A DNA stretch of 64,000 nucleotides. Source: Streptomyces sp. NBC_01197. Lineage in GTDB: Bacteria > Actinomycetota > Actinomycetes > Streptomycetales > Streptomycetaceae. The notes beneath the pieces are model-generated. The model saw only the letters and a program-made list of their open reading frames with translations, ran no database searches and was not told the origin of the DNA. Made by a program: the position numbers and the translations under genes. Below, one piece after another: positions 26,356-35,886 of this stretch; positions within the stretch are counted from its first letter, which is position 1, and the number at the start of each line of letters is the position of its first letter. The stretch covers positions 4,072,001 through 4,136,000 of the forward strand of contig NZ_CP108569.1 of assembly GCF_036010505.1 (NCBI RefSeq), in the 5' to 3' direction.

Positions 26356-26700
26356 GTGTTGATGCAGGGTTTCGCAGGGTTGATGTCGCTGTTGAGTCTG
26401 GCGCTGATCCTTTTCAGCGGCTTCGCGCTGGTGGACGCGGTGATCCGCCGGGAGGACGCGTACCGCGCTGCGAGCAAGCAGACCAAGCCGTTCTGGCTGA
26501 TCATCCTGGCCATCGCGTTCGTGGTGAACTGGCTGTTCCCGATTCTGTCGTTCCTGCCCGTCATCGGGCTGATCGCGACGATCGTCTACATGGTGGACGT
26601 GCGCCCCGCGGTCCGGCAGATCTCGGGCGGTGGCCGTGGCCGCAGAGGCGGCGGCTCCAGCAGCGACGGACCGTACGGCCCGTACAACGGCGGGCGATAG
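26356..26700 (+). CDS. DUF2516 family membrane protein
   Basis: A 114-aa protein with membrane helices at about residues 5-27 and 45-75 and a Gly/Arg/Ser-rich C-terminal tail. It matches DUF2516, and the order XRE, HBHA-like, DUF2516 equals Rv0474-Rv0475-Rv0476. It starts at GTG 26356 or ATG 26362; no clear ribosome site is seen. Function unknown. Confidence 0.8.
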   Translation: MLMQGFAGLMSLLSLALILFSGFALVDAVIRREDAYRAASKQTKPFWLIILAIAFVVNWLFPILSFLPVIGLIATIVYMVDVRPAVRQISGGGRGRRGGGSSSDGPYGPYNGGR

Positions 26701-26763
26701 CCGGCCCCGCTGCCCCTCCCGACCACCGGCACGACGCATGACGCACCACGCATGACGCACGAT

Positions 26764-26794
26764 GCGCCCCGGACGCCACTGGCGTCCGGGGCGC
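26764..26794. terminator. strong hairpin terminator
   Basis: GCGCCCCGGACGCC (26764-26777) pairs perfectly with GGCGTCCGGGGCGC (26781-26794) around a 3-nt loop. It lies between the ends of the DUF2516 gene and the converging SpoIIE phosphatase gene and may act in both directions. Confidence 0.65.
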
Positions 26795-26830
26795 GTCCGT
26801 TCGGCCGGCTACTGATCCGGTCGCCTGCCG

Positions 26831-26892
26831 ACCAGACCAGACCAGACCAGACCAGACCAGATCAGACCAGACCAGATCAGACCAGACCAGAT
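26831..26892. repeat. (ACCAG)n pentanucleotide microsatellite
   Basis: About twelve copies of ACCAG with occasional ATCAG variants lie in the gap between the converging genes, just after a hairpin terminator. Length is likely variable between strains. Confidence 0.85.
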
Positions 26893-26917
26893 CCATCCCG
26901 ACTCGACCCGCCCAGTC

Positions 26918-28150
26918 CTACCGGCTCATACTCCGTCGGCGCTCCAGCAGCAGGACCGCCACGTCGTCGGTGAGCTCGCCGCCGTTCAGTTCGCGGACCT
27001 CCGCCACCGCCGCCTCCAGCAGACTCTCGCCGCACAGGCCCCCCGTCAGCTGCCGGTCGATCATCTCGACCATGCCCTCCTGGCCGAGCCGCTGCGTCCC
27101 CTGGCCGATCCGGCCCTCGATCAGGCCGTCCGTGTACATCAACAGGTTCCAGGAGCCGCCGAGTTCGACCTGGCGCCGGGGCCACCGGGCCTGCGGGAGC
27201 AGGCCGAGCGCCGGGCCGCCGTCCTCGTGCGGGAGGAGCTGCGCGGTCCCGCCGTCGCGGGAGACCAGTGGGGCGGGGTGGCCCGCCAGGCAGAGCCCGG
27301 CATGGCGGCCGTCCGGGGCGATGTCGACCGTGCAGAGCGTGGCGAACAGCTCCTCGCTCTCCCGCTCGTGCTCCAGCACCTGCTGGAGCGTGGAGAGCAA
27401 CTGGTCCCCGCAGAGCCCGGCGAACGTCAACGCCCGCCAGGCGATGCGTAGTTCCACCCCCAGCGCGGCCTCGTCGGGGCCGTGCCCGCAGACGTCGCCG
27501 ATCATCGCGTGCACGGTCCCGTCGGGTGTCCGCACCACGTCGTAGAAGTCGCCCCCGAGCAGCGCGCGCGAGCGGCCCGGCCGGTACCGTGCGGCGAAAC
27601 GCAGGTCAGAGCCGTCCAGGAGTGGCGTCGGGAGCAGGCCGCGCTCCAGACGGGCGTTCTCCTGGGCGCGCAGCCGGGACTCGGCCAGCTTGTAGTGCGC
27701 GGTGTCGGCGCGCTTGCGCTCCACCGCGTACCGGACGGCACGGTTCAGCAGTCTGCCGTCCAGCTCCTCGCGGAGCAGGTAGTCCTGCGCCCCGACCCGG
27801 ACCGCGTCCGCCGCGCTCTCCACATGACCGGACGTGGCAAGCGCCAGCACGGCGTGACCGGGCGCCAGCTTGAGGACATGGCGGAGTACGGACAGCTCGT
27901 CGTCCGCGTCCGCTCCAGGCAGTGCCAGGTCGAGCAGGATGCAGTGCACGTCGTCCGTGAGCAGCCGCTCGGCCTCGGTGAGGTTCCGTGCGGTACGGAC
28001 GCGTACCCGCGTTCCGGAGGCGTCGAGCAGCTCCGGGACCGTAAAAGTGCCCGCTGGATCGTTCTCGATCACCAGCAGCGTCAGGTCGGTGCTGCCGGTG
28101 GAGTCCGGTCCCCTGGTCTGGTGGGGCAGAACGGTCTGACCGTTCTCCAT
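26918..28150 (-). CDS. response-regulator receiver plus PP2C-type SpoIIE phosphatase
   Basis: A 410-aa fusion. An N-terminal receiver domain (about residues 20-140) has the phospho-acceptor Asp in ILLDLALPG. A linker coiled coil follows (about 145-175), then a SpoIIE/RsbU-like PP2C phosphatase (about 185-405) with metal-binding Asp residues in GGDFYDV, GDVCGHG and LTDDVAVL. Such proteins dephosphorylate anti-anti-sigma factors in partner-switching stress circuits. GGAAGG precedes ATG 28150. No cognate anti-sigma gene is nearby. The 340-bp gap upstream holds tandem CGGGACCGGGCAG repeats near 28421-28455 but no gene. Confidence 0.88.
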   Translation of the reverse strand: MENGQTVLPHQTRGPDSTGSTDLTLLVIENDPAGTFTVPELLDASGTRVRVRTARNLTEAERLLTDDVHCILLDLALPGADADDELSVLRHVLKLAPGHAVLALATSGHVESAADAVRVGAQDYLLREELDGRLLNRAVRYAVERKRADTAHYKLAESRLRAQENARLERGLLPTPLLDGSDLRFAARYRPGRSRALLGGDFYDVVRTPDGTVHAMIGDVCGHGPDEAALGVELRIAWRALTFAGLCGDQLLSTLQQVLEHERESEELFATLCTVDIAPDGRHAGLCLAGHPAPLVSRDGGTAQLLPHEDGGPALGLLPQARWPRRQVELGGSWNLLMYTDGLIEGRIGQGTQRLGQEGMVEMIDRQLTGGLCGESLLEAAVAEVRELNGGELTDDVAVLLLERRRSMSR

Positions 28151-28490
28151 CGCTTCGGTTTCCTTCCCTCCCCCCGAGGGCGCGGTGGAACGCCAGTCGA
28201 CGTACCACCAGACGGGGACCTTAGCGGTTGGCGGGGCCACAGCGGAATGGCGCCGGAGAAACCTCCGGGGTCATATGCCCTCTCCCGGCCCGCATCCGGC
28301 GGTTTGACGGTGTGCCGACCCATGACGAACGTCACTCGGTTGCCCGGCCGGCCGGGGGTGACGCACGCCACGGACAGCGCGGCAGGGGAGGGCGGGGGGA
28401 GGCGGTGCGGAGGAGGACGGGACCGGGCAGAGCGGGACCGGGCAGGGTGAGACCGCCGGGACGACCGGGAGGCGGGTGCGGCGGGTGCGG

Positions 28491-29600
28491 CTACTTGTCC
28501 GGCCGGACCACGCCGAGGATCGGCATCGAGCCCGCACCGCCGATCGTGACGTTCCTGCCGGGCCGCGGCGCGTTCACCATCGCCCCGTCCCCGATGTACA
28601 TCCCGACGTGGGTCGCGTCCGAGAAGTAGATGATCAGGTCCCCGGGCCGCATGTCCTTCACCTGGACGTGCGGCAGCTGCTTCCACTGCTCCTGCGAGGT
28701 GCGCGGGATGGGGGCCCCGGCCGCCGCCCACGCCTGGGAGGTCAGCCCGGAGCAGTCGAACGAATGCGGCCCCGCCGCGCCCCACACGTACGGCTTGCCG
28801 ATCTGGTCCGTGGCGAACTTGACCGCCTTCTTGCCCTCGGCGCTCGCCTTGTTGTCGATCTCCTTGAGGATTCCCGAGCTGAGCCAGGCCGTCTGCGCCT
28901 TGAACTCCTGATCTTCCTCAAGCTTCTTGAGCCGTGCGCGTTCCTTCTTGGCCAGGCCCGATTCGAGCTTCTTGGCCGCTTCGATCTTCTGCTGGATGTC
29001 CTTCTTCTTCTTGGCCTGCTTCGCACGGTTGGCGTCCAGCTTCTGCCACTGGTCGCCGGCGTCCTGGGTGTAGGCCGTCAAGTCCTTCTGGGTCTGGTCC
29101 ATTTCGGCCAGTAGGTTCTTCTGCGCCTGCTGCCCCGAGCGCAGCCGGTCGGCGCCGTCGAGGAAGCTGTCCGGGTCGCCGCTGAGCATCAGCTGCGCCG
29201 CGGGAGGCAGACCGCTGTCCCGGTACTGGGCACGGGCCTCGGCGCCCGCCTGCTTCTTCAGCGCGGTGATCCTCGACTGGCCCTGCACGATGCGCTGGGC
29301 CAGCTTCACGATCTCGGACGACTGCTTCTCGGACTGCTCCGTGGCCAGGTTGTACGCGTCGGTGGCGGCCCCGGCCTGGCGGTAGAGGTCGTCGATCTTC
29401 TGACGGACGGCTTCGAGGCGCTCGGTACCGGAGCCCGCAGAACCGGAGCCCGCAGAGCCAGTCCCGGAGCCCGAAGAGTCAGAGCCCGAAGACCCGGAGC
29501 CCGATGGCCTGGGATCGGCGTACGCGGCAGTCGGCGCGGTCAGTATGGTCAGTGCGCAGACCAGCGTGATCGCGGCGGCGACACAGCGGCGTCGGTTCAC
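28491..29600 (-). CDS. secreted NlpC/P60 peptidoglycan hydrolase
   Basis: A 369-aa secreted protein. Residues 1-28 are a Sec signal peptide ending near AYA. A Ser/Gly-rich linker follows, then a long coiled coil (about residues 55-240, many Lys/Gln/Glu). The C-terminal NlpC/P60 domain (about 255-369) has the catalytic Cys in FDCSGLTSQAW and the His in ATHVGMYIG. It is predicted to cleave stem-peptide bonds in the cell wall, like mycobacterial RipA. The coiled coil may keep it inactive. Confidence 0.92.
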   Translation of the reverse strand: MNRRRCVAAAITLVCALTILTAPTAAYADPRPSGSGSSGSDSSGSGTGSAGSGSAGSGTERLEAVRQKIDDLYRQAGAATDAYNLATEQSEKQSSEIVKLAQRIVQGQSRITALKKQAGAEARAQYRDSGLPPAAQLMLSGDPDSFLDGADRLRSGQQAQKNLLAEMDQTQKDLTAYTQDAGDQWQKLDANRAKQAKKKKDIQQKIEAAKKLESGLAKKERARLKKLEEDQEFKAQTAWLSSGILKEIDNKASAEGKKAVKFATDQIGKPYVWGAAGPHSFDCSGLTSQAWAAAGAPIPRTSQEQWKQLPHVQVKDMRPGDLIIYFSDATHVGMYIGDGAMVNAPRPGRNVTIGGAGSMPILGVVRPDK

Positions 29601-29757
29601 GAGCTCCCCCTCCAGAGCTGATTTACCGTCAGTAACTTAGGTGGCTGGCGTGATGGTGCCATGCCCTGCGCGAATGCGACAGAGGCGTACAACAACTCCC
29701 CGGCCCCACCCGTGCTCCCGCGTCACCCCCTGCCCGGTCCGACGAACGAACCCTGGT

Positions 29758-30663
29758 TCAAGTTCCCGGCCGGGGCGCCAGCGCCGCCCAGTTCACGGTG
29801 ATTTCACCCTGCCGCCACCTGCGGACGTCGTCGGCCAGCGGCCAGTCGGCCGCGAGGGAGCGCACGGCGGTGATCCACCGCTGCCGGGCGCCGAGCGAGG
29901 CGTACGGGGCCGCCGCGGCCCAGGCACGGTCGAAGTCGCGCAGAAAGGCGTGCACCGGTTCGCCGGGGACGTTCCGGTGGATCAGCGCCTTCGGCAGCCG
30001 CTCCGCCAGATCGGACGGCTGGTGCAGCGAGCCGAGCCGGGTCGCGAACGTCACCGTGCGCGGCCCGCCGGGCCCGAGCGCGACCCATACATGGCGCCGC
30101 CCGATCTCGTCACAGGTGCCCTCGACCAGCAGCCCGTCCGGAGCGAGCCGCGCGCACAGCCGCTGCCATACGGCGGCGACCTCCTCCTCGTCGTACTGGC
30201 GCAGCACATTGGCGGCCCGGATCAGCGAGGGGCTGCGGCCGTCCAGCGGCACCTCGAAGCCGCCGTGCCGGAAGGTCAGCCCCGGCCGCTCGTACGGCTT
30301 CGCCGCCGCGACCCGGGACGGCTCGATCTCGATACCGACGACCTCGGCGGCGGGCACGGCCGTACGCAGCCGCTGGAGCAGTTCCACGGCGGTCCAGGGG
30401 GCCGCCCCGTACCCGAGGTCCACCGCGAGGGGGTCGGCCGAGCGCCGCAGGGCGGGCCCGTGCACGGCGGTGATCCAGCGGTCCATACGGCGCAGCCGGT
30501 TGGGGTTGGTGGTCCCGCGGGTCACGGCCCCCACCGGACGGGCGCCCGTCGTACGGACCCCCGTCGTACGCACTCCGGACCGGCCACCGGCGGAGCTGTC
30601 ACCAGGGGAGCGGTCACCGGCGGAACGGCCGCCGCCGGGGCGGCGTGGGGAGGGCTGGGCCAT
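29758..30663 (-). CDS. class I SAM-dependent methyltransferase
   Basis: A 301-aa protein with the SAM motif VDLGYGAAPWTAVELL (about residues 80-95) and acidic loop EIEPSR. The N-terminal 50 residues are Gly/Arg/Ser-rich with VRTTGVRTTGAR repeats. The start at 30663 is supported by TACCCT on the minus strand at 30670-30675, 6 nt upstream (leaderless). The substrate is unknown; it is divergent from mshA. Confidence 0.8.
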   Translation of the reverse strand: MAQPSPRRPGGGRSAGDRSPGDSSAGGRSGVRTTGVRTTGARPVGAVTRGTTNPNRLRRMDRWITAVHGPALRRSADPLAVDLGYGAAPWTAVELLQRLRTAVPAAEVVGIEIEPSRVAAAKPYERPGLTFRHGGFEVPLDGRSPSLIRAANVLRQYDEEEVAAVWQRLCARLAPDGLLVEGTCDEIGRRHVWVALGPGGPRTVTFATRLGSLHQPSDLAERLPKALIHRNVPGEPVHAFLRDFDRAWAAAAPYASLGARQRWITAVRSLAADWPLADDVRRWRQGEITVNWAALAPRPGT

Positions 30664-30803
30664 GTGCCGAGGGTATGTGAGCGGCGTCAAGGTAATTATT
30701 CGGTAAAGCGGAAATGCGACAGCGCGCCCCGCTGTTCCAGACGTCAGACGGGGTGCGCCTGCCCTGGAGTCGAGCGTGCCCGCGCGAGGAGAGGACCGTC
30801 CAC

Positions 30804-32153
30804 GTGAGCCAGTACGTGTCCCGGCTCGGGGGCCGGATCACGGGACCCGCGCGGCCCCCCAGGCTGAAGTTCGCAGGACACCGCAGGCCGCGCAGGGTCG
30901 CCATGCTCAGCGTGCACACCTCCCCCCTGCACCAGCCGGGCACCGGCGACGCGGGCGGCATGAACGTCTACATCGTGGAGCTGGCGAAGCGGCTGGCCGC
31001 GATCAACATCGAGGTGGAGATCTTCACCCGCGCCACCACGGGCGGCCTCCCGCCGCTCGTCGATCTCGCGCCCGGCGTGCTCGTACGCCATGTGGACGCC
31101 GGCCCCTACGAGGGCTTGGCCAAGGAGGAGCTGCCCGCCCAGCTCTGCGCCTTCACCCACGGTGTGATGCAGGCCTGGGCCGGTCACCGGCCCGGCTACT
31201 ACGACCTGGTGCACTCCCACTACTGGCTCTCCGGCCACGTCGGCTGGCTCGCCGCCGAGCGCTGGGGCGCGCCGCTCGTCCACGCGATGCACACCATGGC
31301 GAAGGTCAAGAACGCCGCGCTGGCCGACGGCGACACGCCCGAACCCGCCGCGCGGGTCATCGGCGAGACGCAGATCGTACGGGCCTCCGACCGGCTCATC
31401 GCCAACACCGATGAGGAGGCCGGCGAGCTGGTACGCCACTACGAGGCCGACGCCGGCAAGGTCGCCGTCGTCCACCCCGGCGTGAACCTCGACCGCTTCC
31501 GCCCTGCGGACGGGCGGGCCGCTGCCCGGGCCCGCCTCGGGCTGCCGCAGGACGCCTTCGTGCCGCTCTTCGCCGGCCGCATACAGCCGCTCAAGGCGCC
31601 CGACGTCCTGCTGCGCGCGGTGGCGGTCCTGCTGGACGAGGACCCCTCGCTGCGCAAGCGCATGGTGGTGCCGGTGGTCGGCGGGCCCAGCGGCAGCGGC
31701 CTCGCCAAGCCGGAGGGCCTGCAGAAACTGGCTGCCCGCCTCGGTATCTCGGACATCGTCCGGTTCAACCCGCCGGTCGGCCAGGACCAGCTCGCCGACT
31801 GGTTCCGGGCCGCTTCCGTGCTGGTCATGCCCTCGTACAACGAATCCTTCGGCCTGGTCGCCATCGAGGCCCAGGCGGCCGGGACCCCGGTGGTGGCCGC
31901 CGCGGTCGGCGGGCTGCCCGTCGCCGTACGCGAAGGGTCGACCGGGTTCCTGATCCCCGGCCACGACCCGGCGCGGTACGCGGTGGCGCTGCGCCGCTTC
32001 ATCGAGAACCCGCGACTGGTGGACGAGATGGGCGGGGCCGCCGCGCGCCACGCCGGACGGTTCGGCTGGGACACGGCAGCGGCGGCCACCGCGGACGTCT
32101 ACACGGCCGCGATGCACGAACACCGCCGTCGCGTACGCTCGCACCATGGCTGA
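30804..32153 (+). CDS. mshA: D-inositol-3-phosphate glycosyltransferase MshA
   Basis: A 449-aa GT4 enzyme that joins UDP-GlcNAc to inositol-3-phosphate, the first step of mycothiol synthesis. Diagnostic stretches are visible: [32 protein letters not shown], and the donor-site region [18 protein letters not shown] 30804 has GAGGAGAGG upstream. Length is normal. The ybjN gene begins inside its last codons. Confidence 0.95.
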   Translation: MSQYVSRLGGRITGPARPPRLKFAGHRRPRRVAMLSVHTSPLHQPGTGDAGGMNVYIVELAKRLAAINIEVEIFTRATTGGLPPLVDLAPGVLVRHVDAGPYEGLAKEELPAQLCAFTHGVMQAWAGHRPGYYDLVHSHYWLSGHVGWLAAERWGAPLVHAMHTMAKVKNAALADGDTPEPAARVIGETQIVRASDRLIANTDEEAGELVRHYEADAGKVAVVHPGVNLDRFRPADGRAAARARLGLPQDAFVPLFAGRIQPLKAPDVLLRAVAVLLDEDPSLRKRMVVPVVGGPSGSGLAKPEGLQKLAARLGISDIVRFNPPVGQDQLADWFRAASVLVMPSYNESFGLVAIEAQAAGTPVVAAAVGGLPVAVREGSTGFLIPGHDPARYAVALRRFIENPRLVDEMGGAAARHAGRFGWDTAAAATADVYTAAMHEHRRRVRSHHG

Positions 32154-32655
32154 TCAGGCTGGCGAGGCTGGAGCACGAGAGGTCCTGGAGCAGGCGTTCA
32201 AGGACGCCGAGCTGGAGTGGGAGAGCCCGGAGCCGGGCTCCTACGTGGTGAAGCTCCCCGGCACCCGGAAGCTCTCCACCACGTGCTCGCTGATCGTCGG
32301 GAAGCATTCGCTGTCGGTCAACGCGTTCGTGATCCGGCACCCCGACGAGAACGACGCCGGGGTGCACCGGTGGCTTCTGGAGCGCAACCTCCGGCTGTAC
32401 GGGGTGAGTTACGCGATCGACTCGCTCGGCGACATCTACCTCGCCGGGAAGCTGCCGCTGTCCGTGGTCACACCCGATGAGATCGACCGGCTGCTGGGAT
32501 CGGTCCTGGAAGCGGCCGACGGGCCCTTCAACACGCTGCTTGAGCTGGGTTTCGCCAGTGCGATCAAGCGGGAGTACGCGTGGCGGGTATCGCGGGGCGA
32601 GCCGACCCGGAACCTGGACGCGTTCACACATCTGACCCGCGAGGCTGAGGGCTAG
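32146..32655 (+). CDS. YbjN-domain protein
   Basis: A 169-aa YbjN-fold protein, commonly the gene after mshA in actinobacteria. It overlaps mshA by 8 nt. TACGCT at 32134-32139 inside the mshA coding end lies 6 nt before the ATG, so it can also be transcribed leaderlessly by itself. Family function is poorly defined (chaperone-like fold). No signal peptide. Confidence 0.85.
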   Translation: MADQAGEAGAREVLEQAFKDAELEWESPEPGSYVVKLPGTRKLSTTCSLIVGKHSLSVNAFVIRHPDENDAGVHRWLLERNLRLYGVSYAIDSLGDIYLAGKLPLSVVTPDEIDRLLGSVLEAADGPFNTLLELGFASAIKREYAWRVSRGEPTRNLDAFTHLTREAEG

Positions 32656-32672
32656 AGAGGCTGAGGGCTAGA
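32641..32672 (+). repeat. 16-bp tandem duplication across the ybjN stop codon
   Basis: GAGGCTGAGGGCTAGA occurs twice head to tail (32641-32656, 32657-32672). The first copy contains the stop TAG. It looks like a recent slippage duplication. Confidence 0.7.
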
Positions 32673-32870
32673 GCAAGGCCAAGGACGAGGGCTGACGGGC
32701 GCTCGTCGGGCTCGTCGGGCGTCGTTCCCGCCGGACGGAACCGGTGTCCCGCCACAGCGGAGCCGCCAGCAGGTACCTCCACGACTCGCGCGTCCCGCGC
32801 GACTCGGCGACTCCATGCATGCCTCTTCCCGGCCCCCGATCCCCGTGGCATGCTCACTGCCAACGCACTC

Positions 32871-32927
32871 ATGAACTCTGTTCATATACATGAGCCCATG
32901 GGGATCGTGAAGTTCATGAAGATTCAT
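32871..32927. promoter_or_regulatory. cluster of ATGAA/TTCAT half-sites
   Basis: ATGAAC-tct-GTTCAT (32871-32885), TTCATGAA (32913-32920) and ATGAAGATTCAT (32916-32927) lie in the AT-rich 60 bp just before the Tat-exported protein gene. They may be operator sites for an unidentified regulator. Confidence 0.4.
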
Positions 32928-32938
32928 ACAGAAGATCC

Positions 32939-34621
32939 ATGAAAGAGGCGGGCCTCATGGGGACCATCAGCAGACGCGCACTGCTCGGCAGCGCCACGGC
33001 CGTCGCGGCCGTCATCGCGACGGGAGGGACATCCACGGCCGCATCGCGCGGCCGGACCCCGTCCACCACCCCGCTCTGGCGGGAGTTCTCCCGGACGCCG
33101 TACACCCACCCGCAGATCCCGTACATCGGCGGATCCGGCCGCCGCACGGGCGAGCGCCGCTTCCCGCGGCTCCCCGCCGTCGCCGACGTCCGCGAGTACG
33201 GGGCGGTCCCCGACGGGTCCGCCGACTCGGCGCCCGCGATCAACCGTGCCATCGCCGCTGCCGGCCAACGCGGCGGTGGCACGGTCCTCATTCCGCCCGG
33301 CACCTTCCGTATCGACGACCTCATCCGCATCGGGCACAGCAACGTCGTGCTGCGCGGCGCGGGCAGCGGCCGCACCACTCTCTACGCGACGAAGAGCCTC
33401 ACCGAGCTGATCGGCCCGTACGGCTCCCGGTACGGCGGCAACAAGTCCTCGTGGTCCTGGGCGGGCGGGCTCATCTGGCTCTGCCCCGAGGCGCGGTTCG
33501 CGAGTCTGACGGCCGCCATCACCGCCGCGGCCTGGCCCTTCGAGGGCTGGACGGGCAACAAACGCGACGAGTGGAGCACCCTCACCACCGTCGCCCCTGC
33601 CCGGCAGGGTGACCGCACGGTCACCGTCGCGGACACCTCGCGACTCGGCCGCGGCGACCTCGTGCTGCTCCGGCTCGCGGACGACGCGGGCCACACGCTC
33701 CTGGAGCACATGGCGGGCGGCGGACCGGGCCCCGAGGCGTACGAGTGGGACGACAAGACCAAGCTGACCTCGTACGTCCCGTACGAGTGGCCCGTGCGCA
33801 TCACAGCGGTGCACGGCCGCAGGCTCACCCTGGAACGCCCTCTCCCGCTCGACATCCGCCCCGAGTGGGACCCACGGCTCACCACTCATGTCGCGCCGCT
33901 GACCGGGTCGGCTGTCGAGGGGCTCACGCTCGAAGCGGTTCTCACTCCGCAGTCGCCGCATCTGCTCGACAAGGGGTACAACGGCGTCGCGTTCCAGTGC
34001 ACGTACGACTGCTGGGCCGACGATGTCGTCGTACGCGACGTCGACAACGGCTTCGGTCTTGTCGCCGCGTCCGCCACCACCCTGCGCCGTACCCGCGTCG
34101 AGGGCCGGGGCTCGCACCATCCGTACTTCTGCCGGGAGGGCTCGCACGACAACCTCGTCGAGGAGTTCACGATCGCCGAGCGCACCGTGCCCGCCCCGGC
34201 GGGCACCCAGCTGCACGGCATCAACGTCGAGGGGCTCTCCAGCTACAACGTCTGGTCGCGCGGGGTGATGGAGATGGGCACCTTCGACTCGCACCGGGGC
34301 CTGCCGTTCGCCAATGTGCGGACCGACATCACCGTCAACAACAACGGTCAGCACGGCGGGGACGCCTCGGCGGGTCCGCTCTTCGGCGCCCGGTTCACCC
34401 ACTGGAACATCCGGGTCACCAACGGCCGGGAGGGCCTGATGAGGATCGACGGCCTCGCCCCGTACAGCGCGAGCGTCGGGATCAGCACGGTCCGCCCGTT
34501 CGGCCAGATCGACGTGCCCGACTTCACCGGCGATCTGCATGCACGGCTCGAGGCGTACGGCGCGCCGGAATCCGTACACCCCGCCAATCTGCACGACGCC
34601 CAACGAACGCTGAACCCGTAG
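32939..34621 (+). CDS. Tat-exported right-handed beta-helix protein (pectate-lyase-like)
   Basis: A 560-aa protein with a twin-arginine signal (ISRRALLGSATAVAAVIATG; starts at 32939 or 32957). A glycosyl-hydrolase-28/pectate-lyase-like N-terminal pattern follows: VREYGAVPDGSADSAPAINR and GTVLIPPGTFRI. Later segments (NGVAFQCTYDCWADDVVV) fit successive beta-helix coils. It is probably a secreted polysaccharide-binding or cleaving protein; catalytic residues cannot be named. It stands alone between ybjN and gpmA. Confidence 0.75.
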   Translation: MKEAGLMGTISRRALLGSATAVAAVIATGGTSTAASRGRTPSTTPLWREFSRTPYTHPQIPYIGGSGRRTGERRFPRLPAVADVREYGAVPDGSADSAPAINRAIAAAGQRGGGTVLIPPGTFRIDDLIRIGHSNVVLRGAGSGRTTLYATKSLTELIGPYGSRYGGNKSSWSWAGGLIWLCPEARFASLTAAITAAAWPFEGWTGNKRDEWSTLTTVAPARQGDRTVTVADTSRLGRGDLVLLRLADDAGHTLLEHMAGGGPGPEAYEWDDKTKLTSYVPYEWPVRITAVHGRRLTLERPLPLDIRPEWDPRLTTHVAPLTGSAVEGLTLEAVLTPQSPHLLDKGYNGVAFQCTYDCWADDVVVRDVDNGFGLVAASATTLRRTRVEGRGSHHPYFCREGSHDNLVEEFTIAERTVPAPAGTQLHGINVEGLSSYNVWSRGVMEMGTFDSHRGLPFANVRTDITVNNNGQHGGDASAGPLFGARFTHWNIRVTNGREGLMRIDGLAPYSASVGISTVRPFGQIDVPDFTGDLHARLEAYGAPESVHPANLHDAQRTLNP

Positions 34622-34954
34622 TTGTTGGCGGTGACCGGTGGCGGTCTTCTACGGGACGGCCGTCCTACGGGGTGGCCGTTCGGCGGGAGGGCCGCTCAAC
34701 GGGAAGCTCCACGGGACGGCCGGAGCGCATGGGCTCGCGCACAGGGTCACCCTGCGGTGGCAGCCCGACGTGACTGAGCCGGACCGGCGCGGGCGCGCAC
34801 GCGAGCGCGTGGGTGTGCGGGTGAGCGTCACGCGGACCGGATGTAAGTGGTGTTTTGTACTCACGGGCATTACGTTCAGCCGGTTCCGGGCCGCCACTCA
34901 ATTGACGGAGGGCGTCAATCAGCGGCCGTCCTGCCGTCGATTAGGCTCGGGGTC
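34622..34954. other. intergenic region before gpmA
   Basis: This 333-bp gap has no supported gene. It holds a 12-bp palindrome GGACGGCCGTCC (34654-34665), several related CGGGACGGCCG copies, and the gpmA -10 box TAGGCT (34942-34947). Confidence 0.4.
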
Positions 34955-35716
34955 ATGGCCGACGCACCGTACAAGCTGATCCTCCTCCGCCACGGCGAGA
35001 GCGAATGGAACGCTACGAATCAGTTCACCGGTTGGGTGGACGTCAACCTGACGCAGAAAGGCGAGAAGGAGGCGGTCCGCGGCGGTGAGCTGCTCACGGA
35101 CGCCGGCCTGCTCCCCGATGTCGTGCACACCTCGCTCCAGAAGCGCGCCATCCGCACCGCCCAGCTCTCGCTGGAGGCGTCGGACCGCCACTGGATCCCC
35201 GTGCACCGTTCCTGGCGCCTGAACGAGCGGCACTACGGTGCGCTCCAGGGCAAGGACAAGGCGCAGACGCTCGCCGAGTTCGGCGAGGAGCAGTTCATGC
35301 TGTGGCGCCGTTCGTACGACACCCCGCCGCCGGTCCTGGAGGACGGCTCGCCGTACTCGCAGAGCGGCGACGCGCGGTACGCGACGATCCCGCCGGAGCT
35401 GCGCCCGCGCACCGAGTGCCTCAAGGACGTCGTCGTCCGCATGCTGCCGTACTGGTACGACGGCATCGTCCCGGACCTGCTCGCCGGCCGCACGGTTCTG
35501 GTCGCCGCGCACGGCAACTCGCTGCGCGCACTGGTCAAACACCTCGACGGCATCTCGGACGCGGACATCGCGGGCCTCAACATCCCGACGGGCATCCCGC
35601 TCACGTACGAGCTGGACGCCGACTTCAAGCCGGTCAACCCCGGCGGCACGTACCTCGACCCGGACGCGGCGGCCGCAGCCATCGAGGCCGTCAAGAACCA
35701 GGGCAAGAAGAAGTAA
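34955..35716 (+). CDS. gpmA: 2,3-bisphosphoglycerate-dependent phosphoglycerate mutase
   Basis: A 253-aa glycolytic mutase interconverting 3- and 2-phosphoglycerate. The phospho-His motif [18 protein letters not shown] and the second His in [11 protein letters not shown] are both present. The start is set by TAGGCT at 34942-34947, 7 nt before the ATG (leaderless). A terminator follows. Confidence 0.97.
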   Translation: MADAPYKLILLRHGESEWNATNQFTGWVDVNLTQKGEKEAVRGGELLTDAGLLPDVVHTSLQKRAIRTAQLSLEASDRHWIPVHRSWRLNERHYGALQGKDKAQTLAEFGEEQFMLWRRSYDTPPPVLEDGSPYSQSGDARYATIPPELRPRTECLKDVVVRMLPYWYDGIVPDLLAGRTVLVAAHGNSLRALVKHLDGISDADIAGLNIPTGIPLTYELDADFKPVNPGGTYLDPDAAAAAIEAVKNQGKKK

Positions 35717-35729
35717 GCAGCTTGCCATA

Positions 35730-35770
35730 AGCCCCCCACCTGCGGGTTCTCCGCGGGGTGGGGGGCTTTT
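35730..35770 (+). terminator. gpmA rho-independent terminator
   Basis: AGCCCCCCACC (35730-35740) pairs with GGTGGGGGGCT (35757-35767), with an inner GCGG/CCGC stem and a following run of T. Confidence 0.85.
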
Positions 35771-35886
35771 TGGTGCGCCACCTCATGTCCACTCCGGCCG
35801 ACTGGATTTCCTCGTGTCGGACGGCGAGGCAGCGGCAGTCGGCTTCGAACGGCCATGAGCGGGGAGCGGCCCGGAACCGGGCGCCC

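Noticed and set aside
26831-26892. CRISPR-like array
   Set aside because: It is a pure 5-bp microsatellite without spacers.
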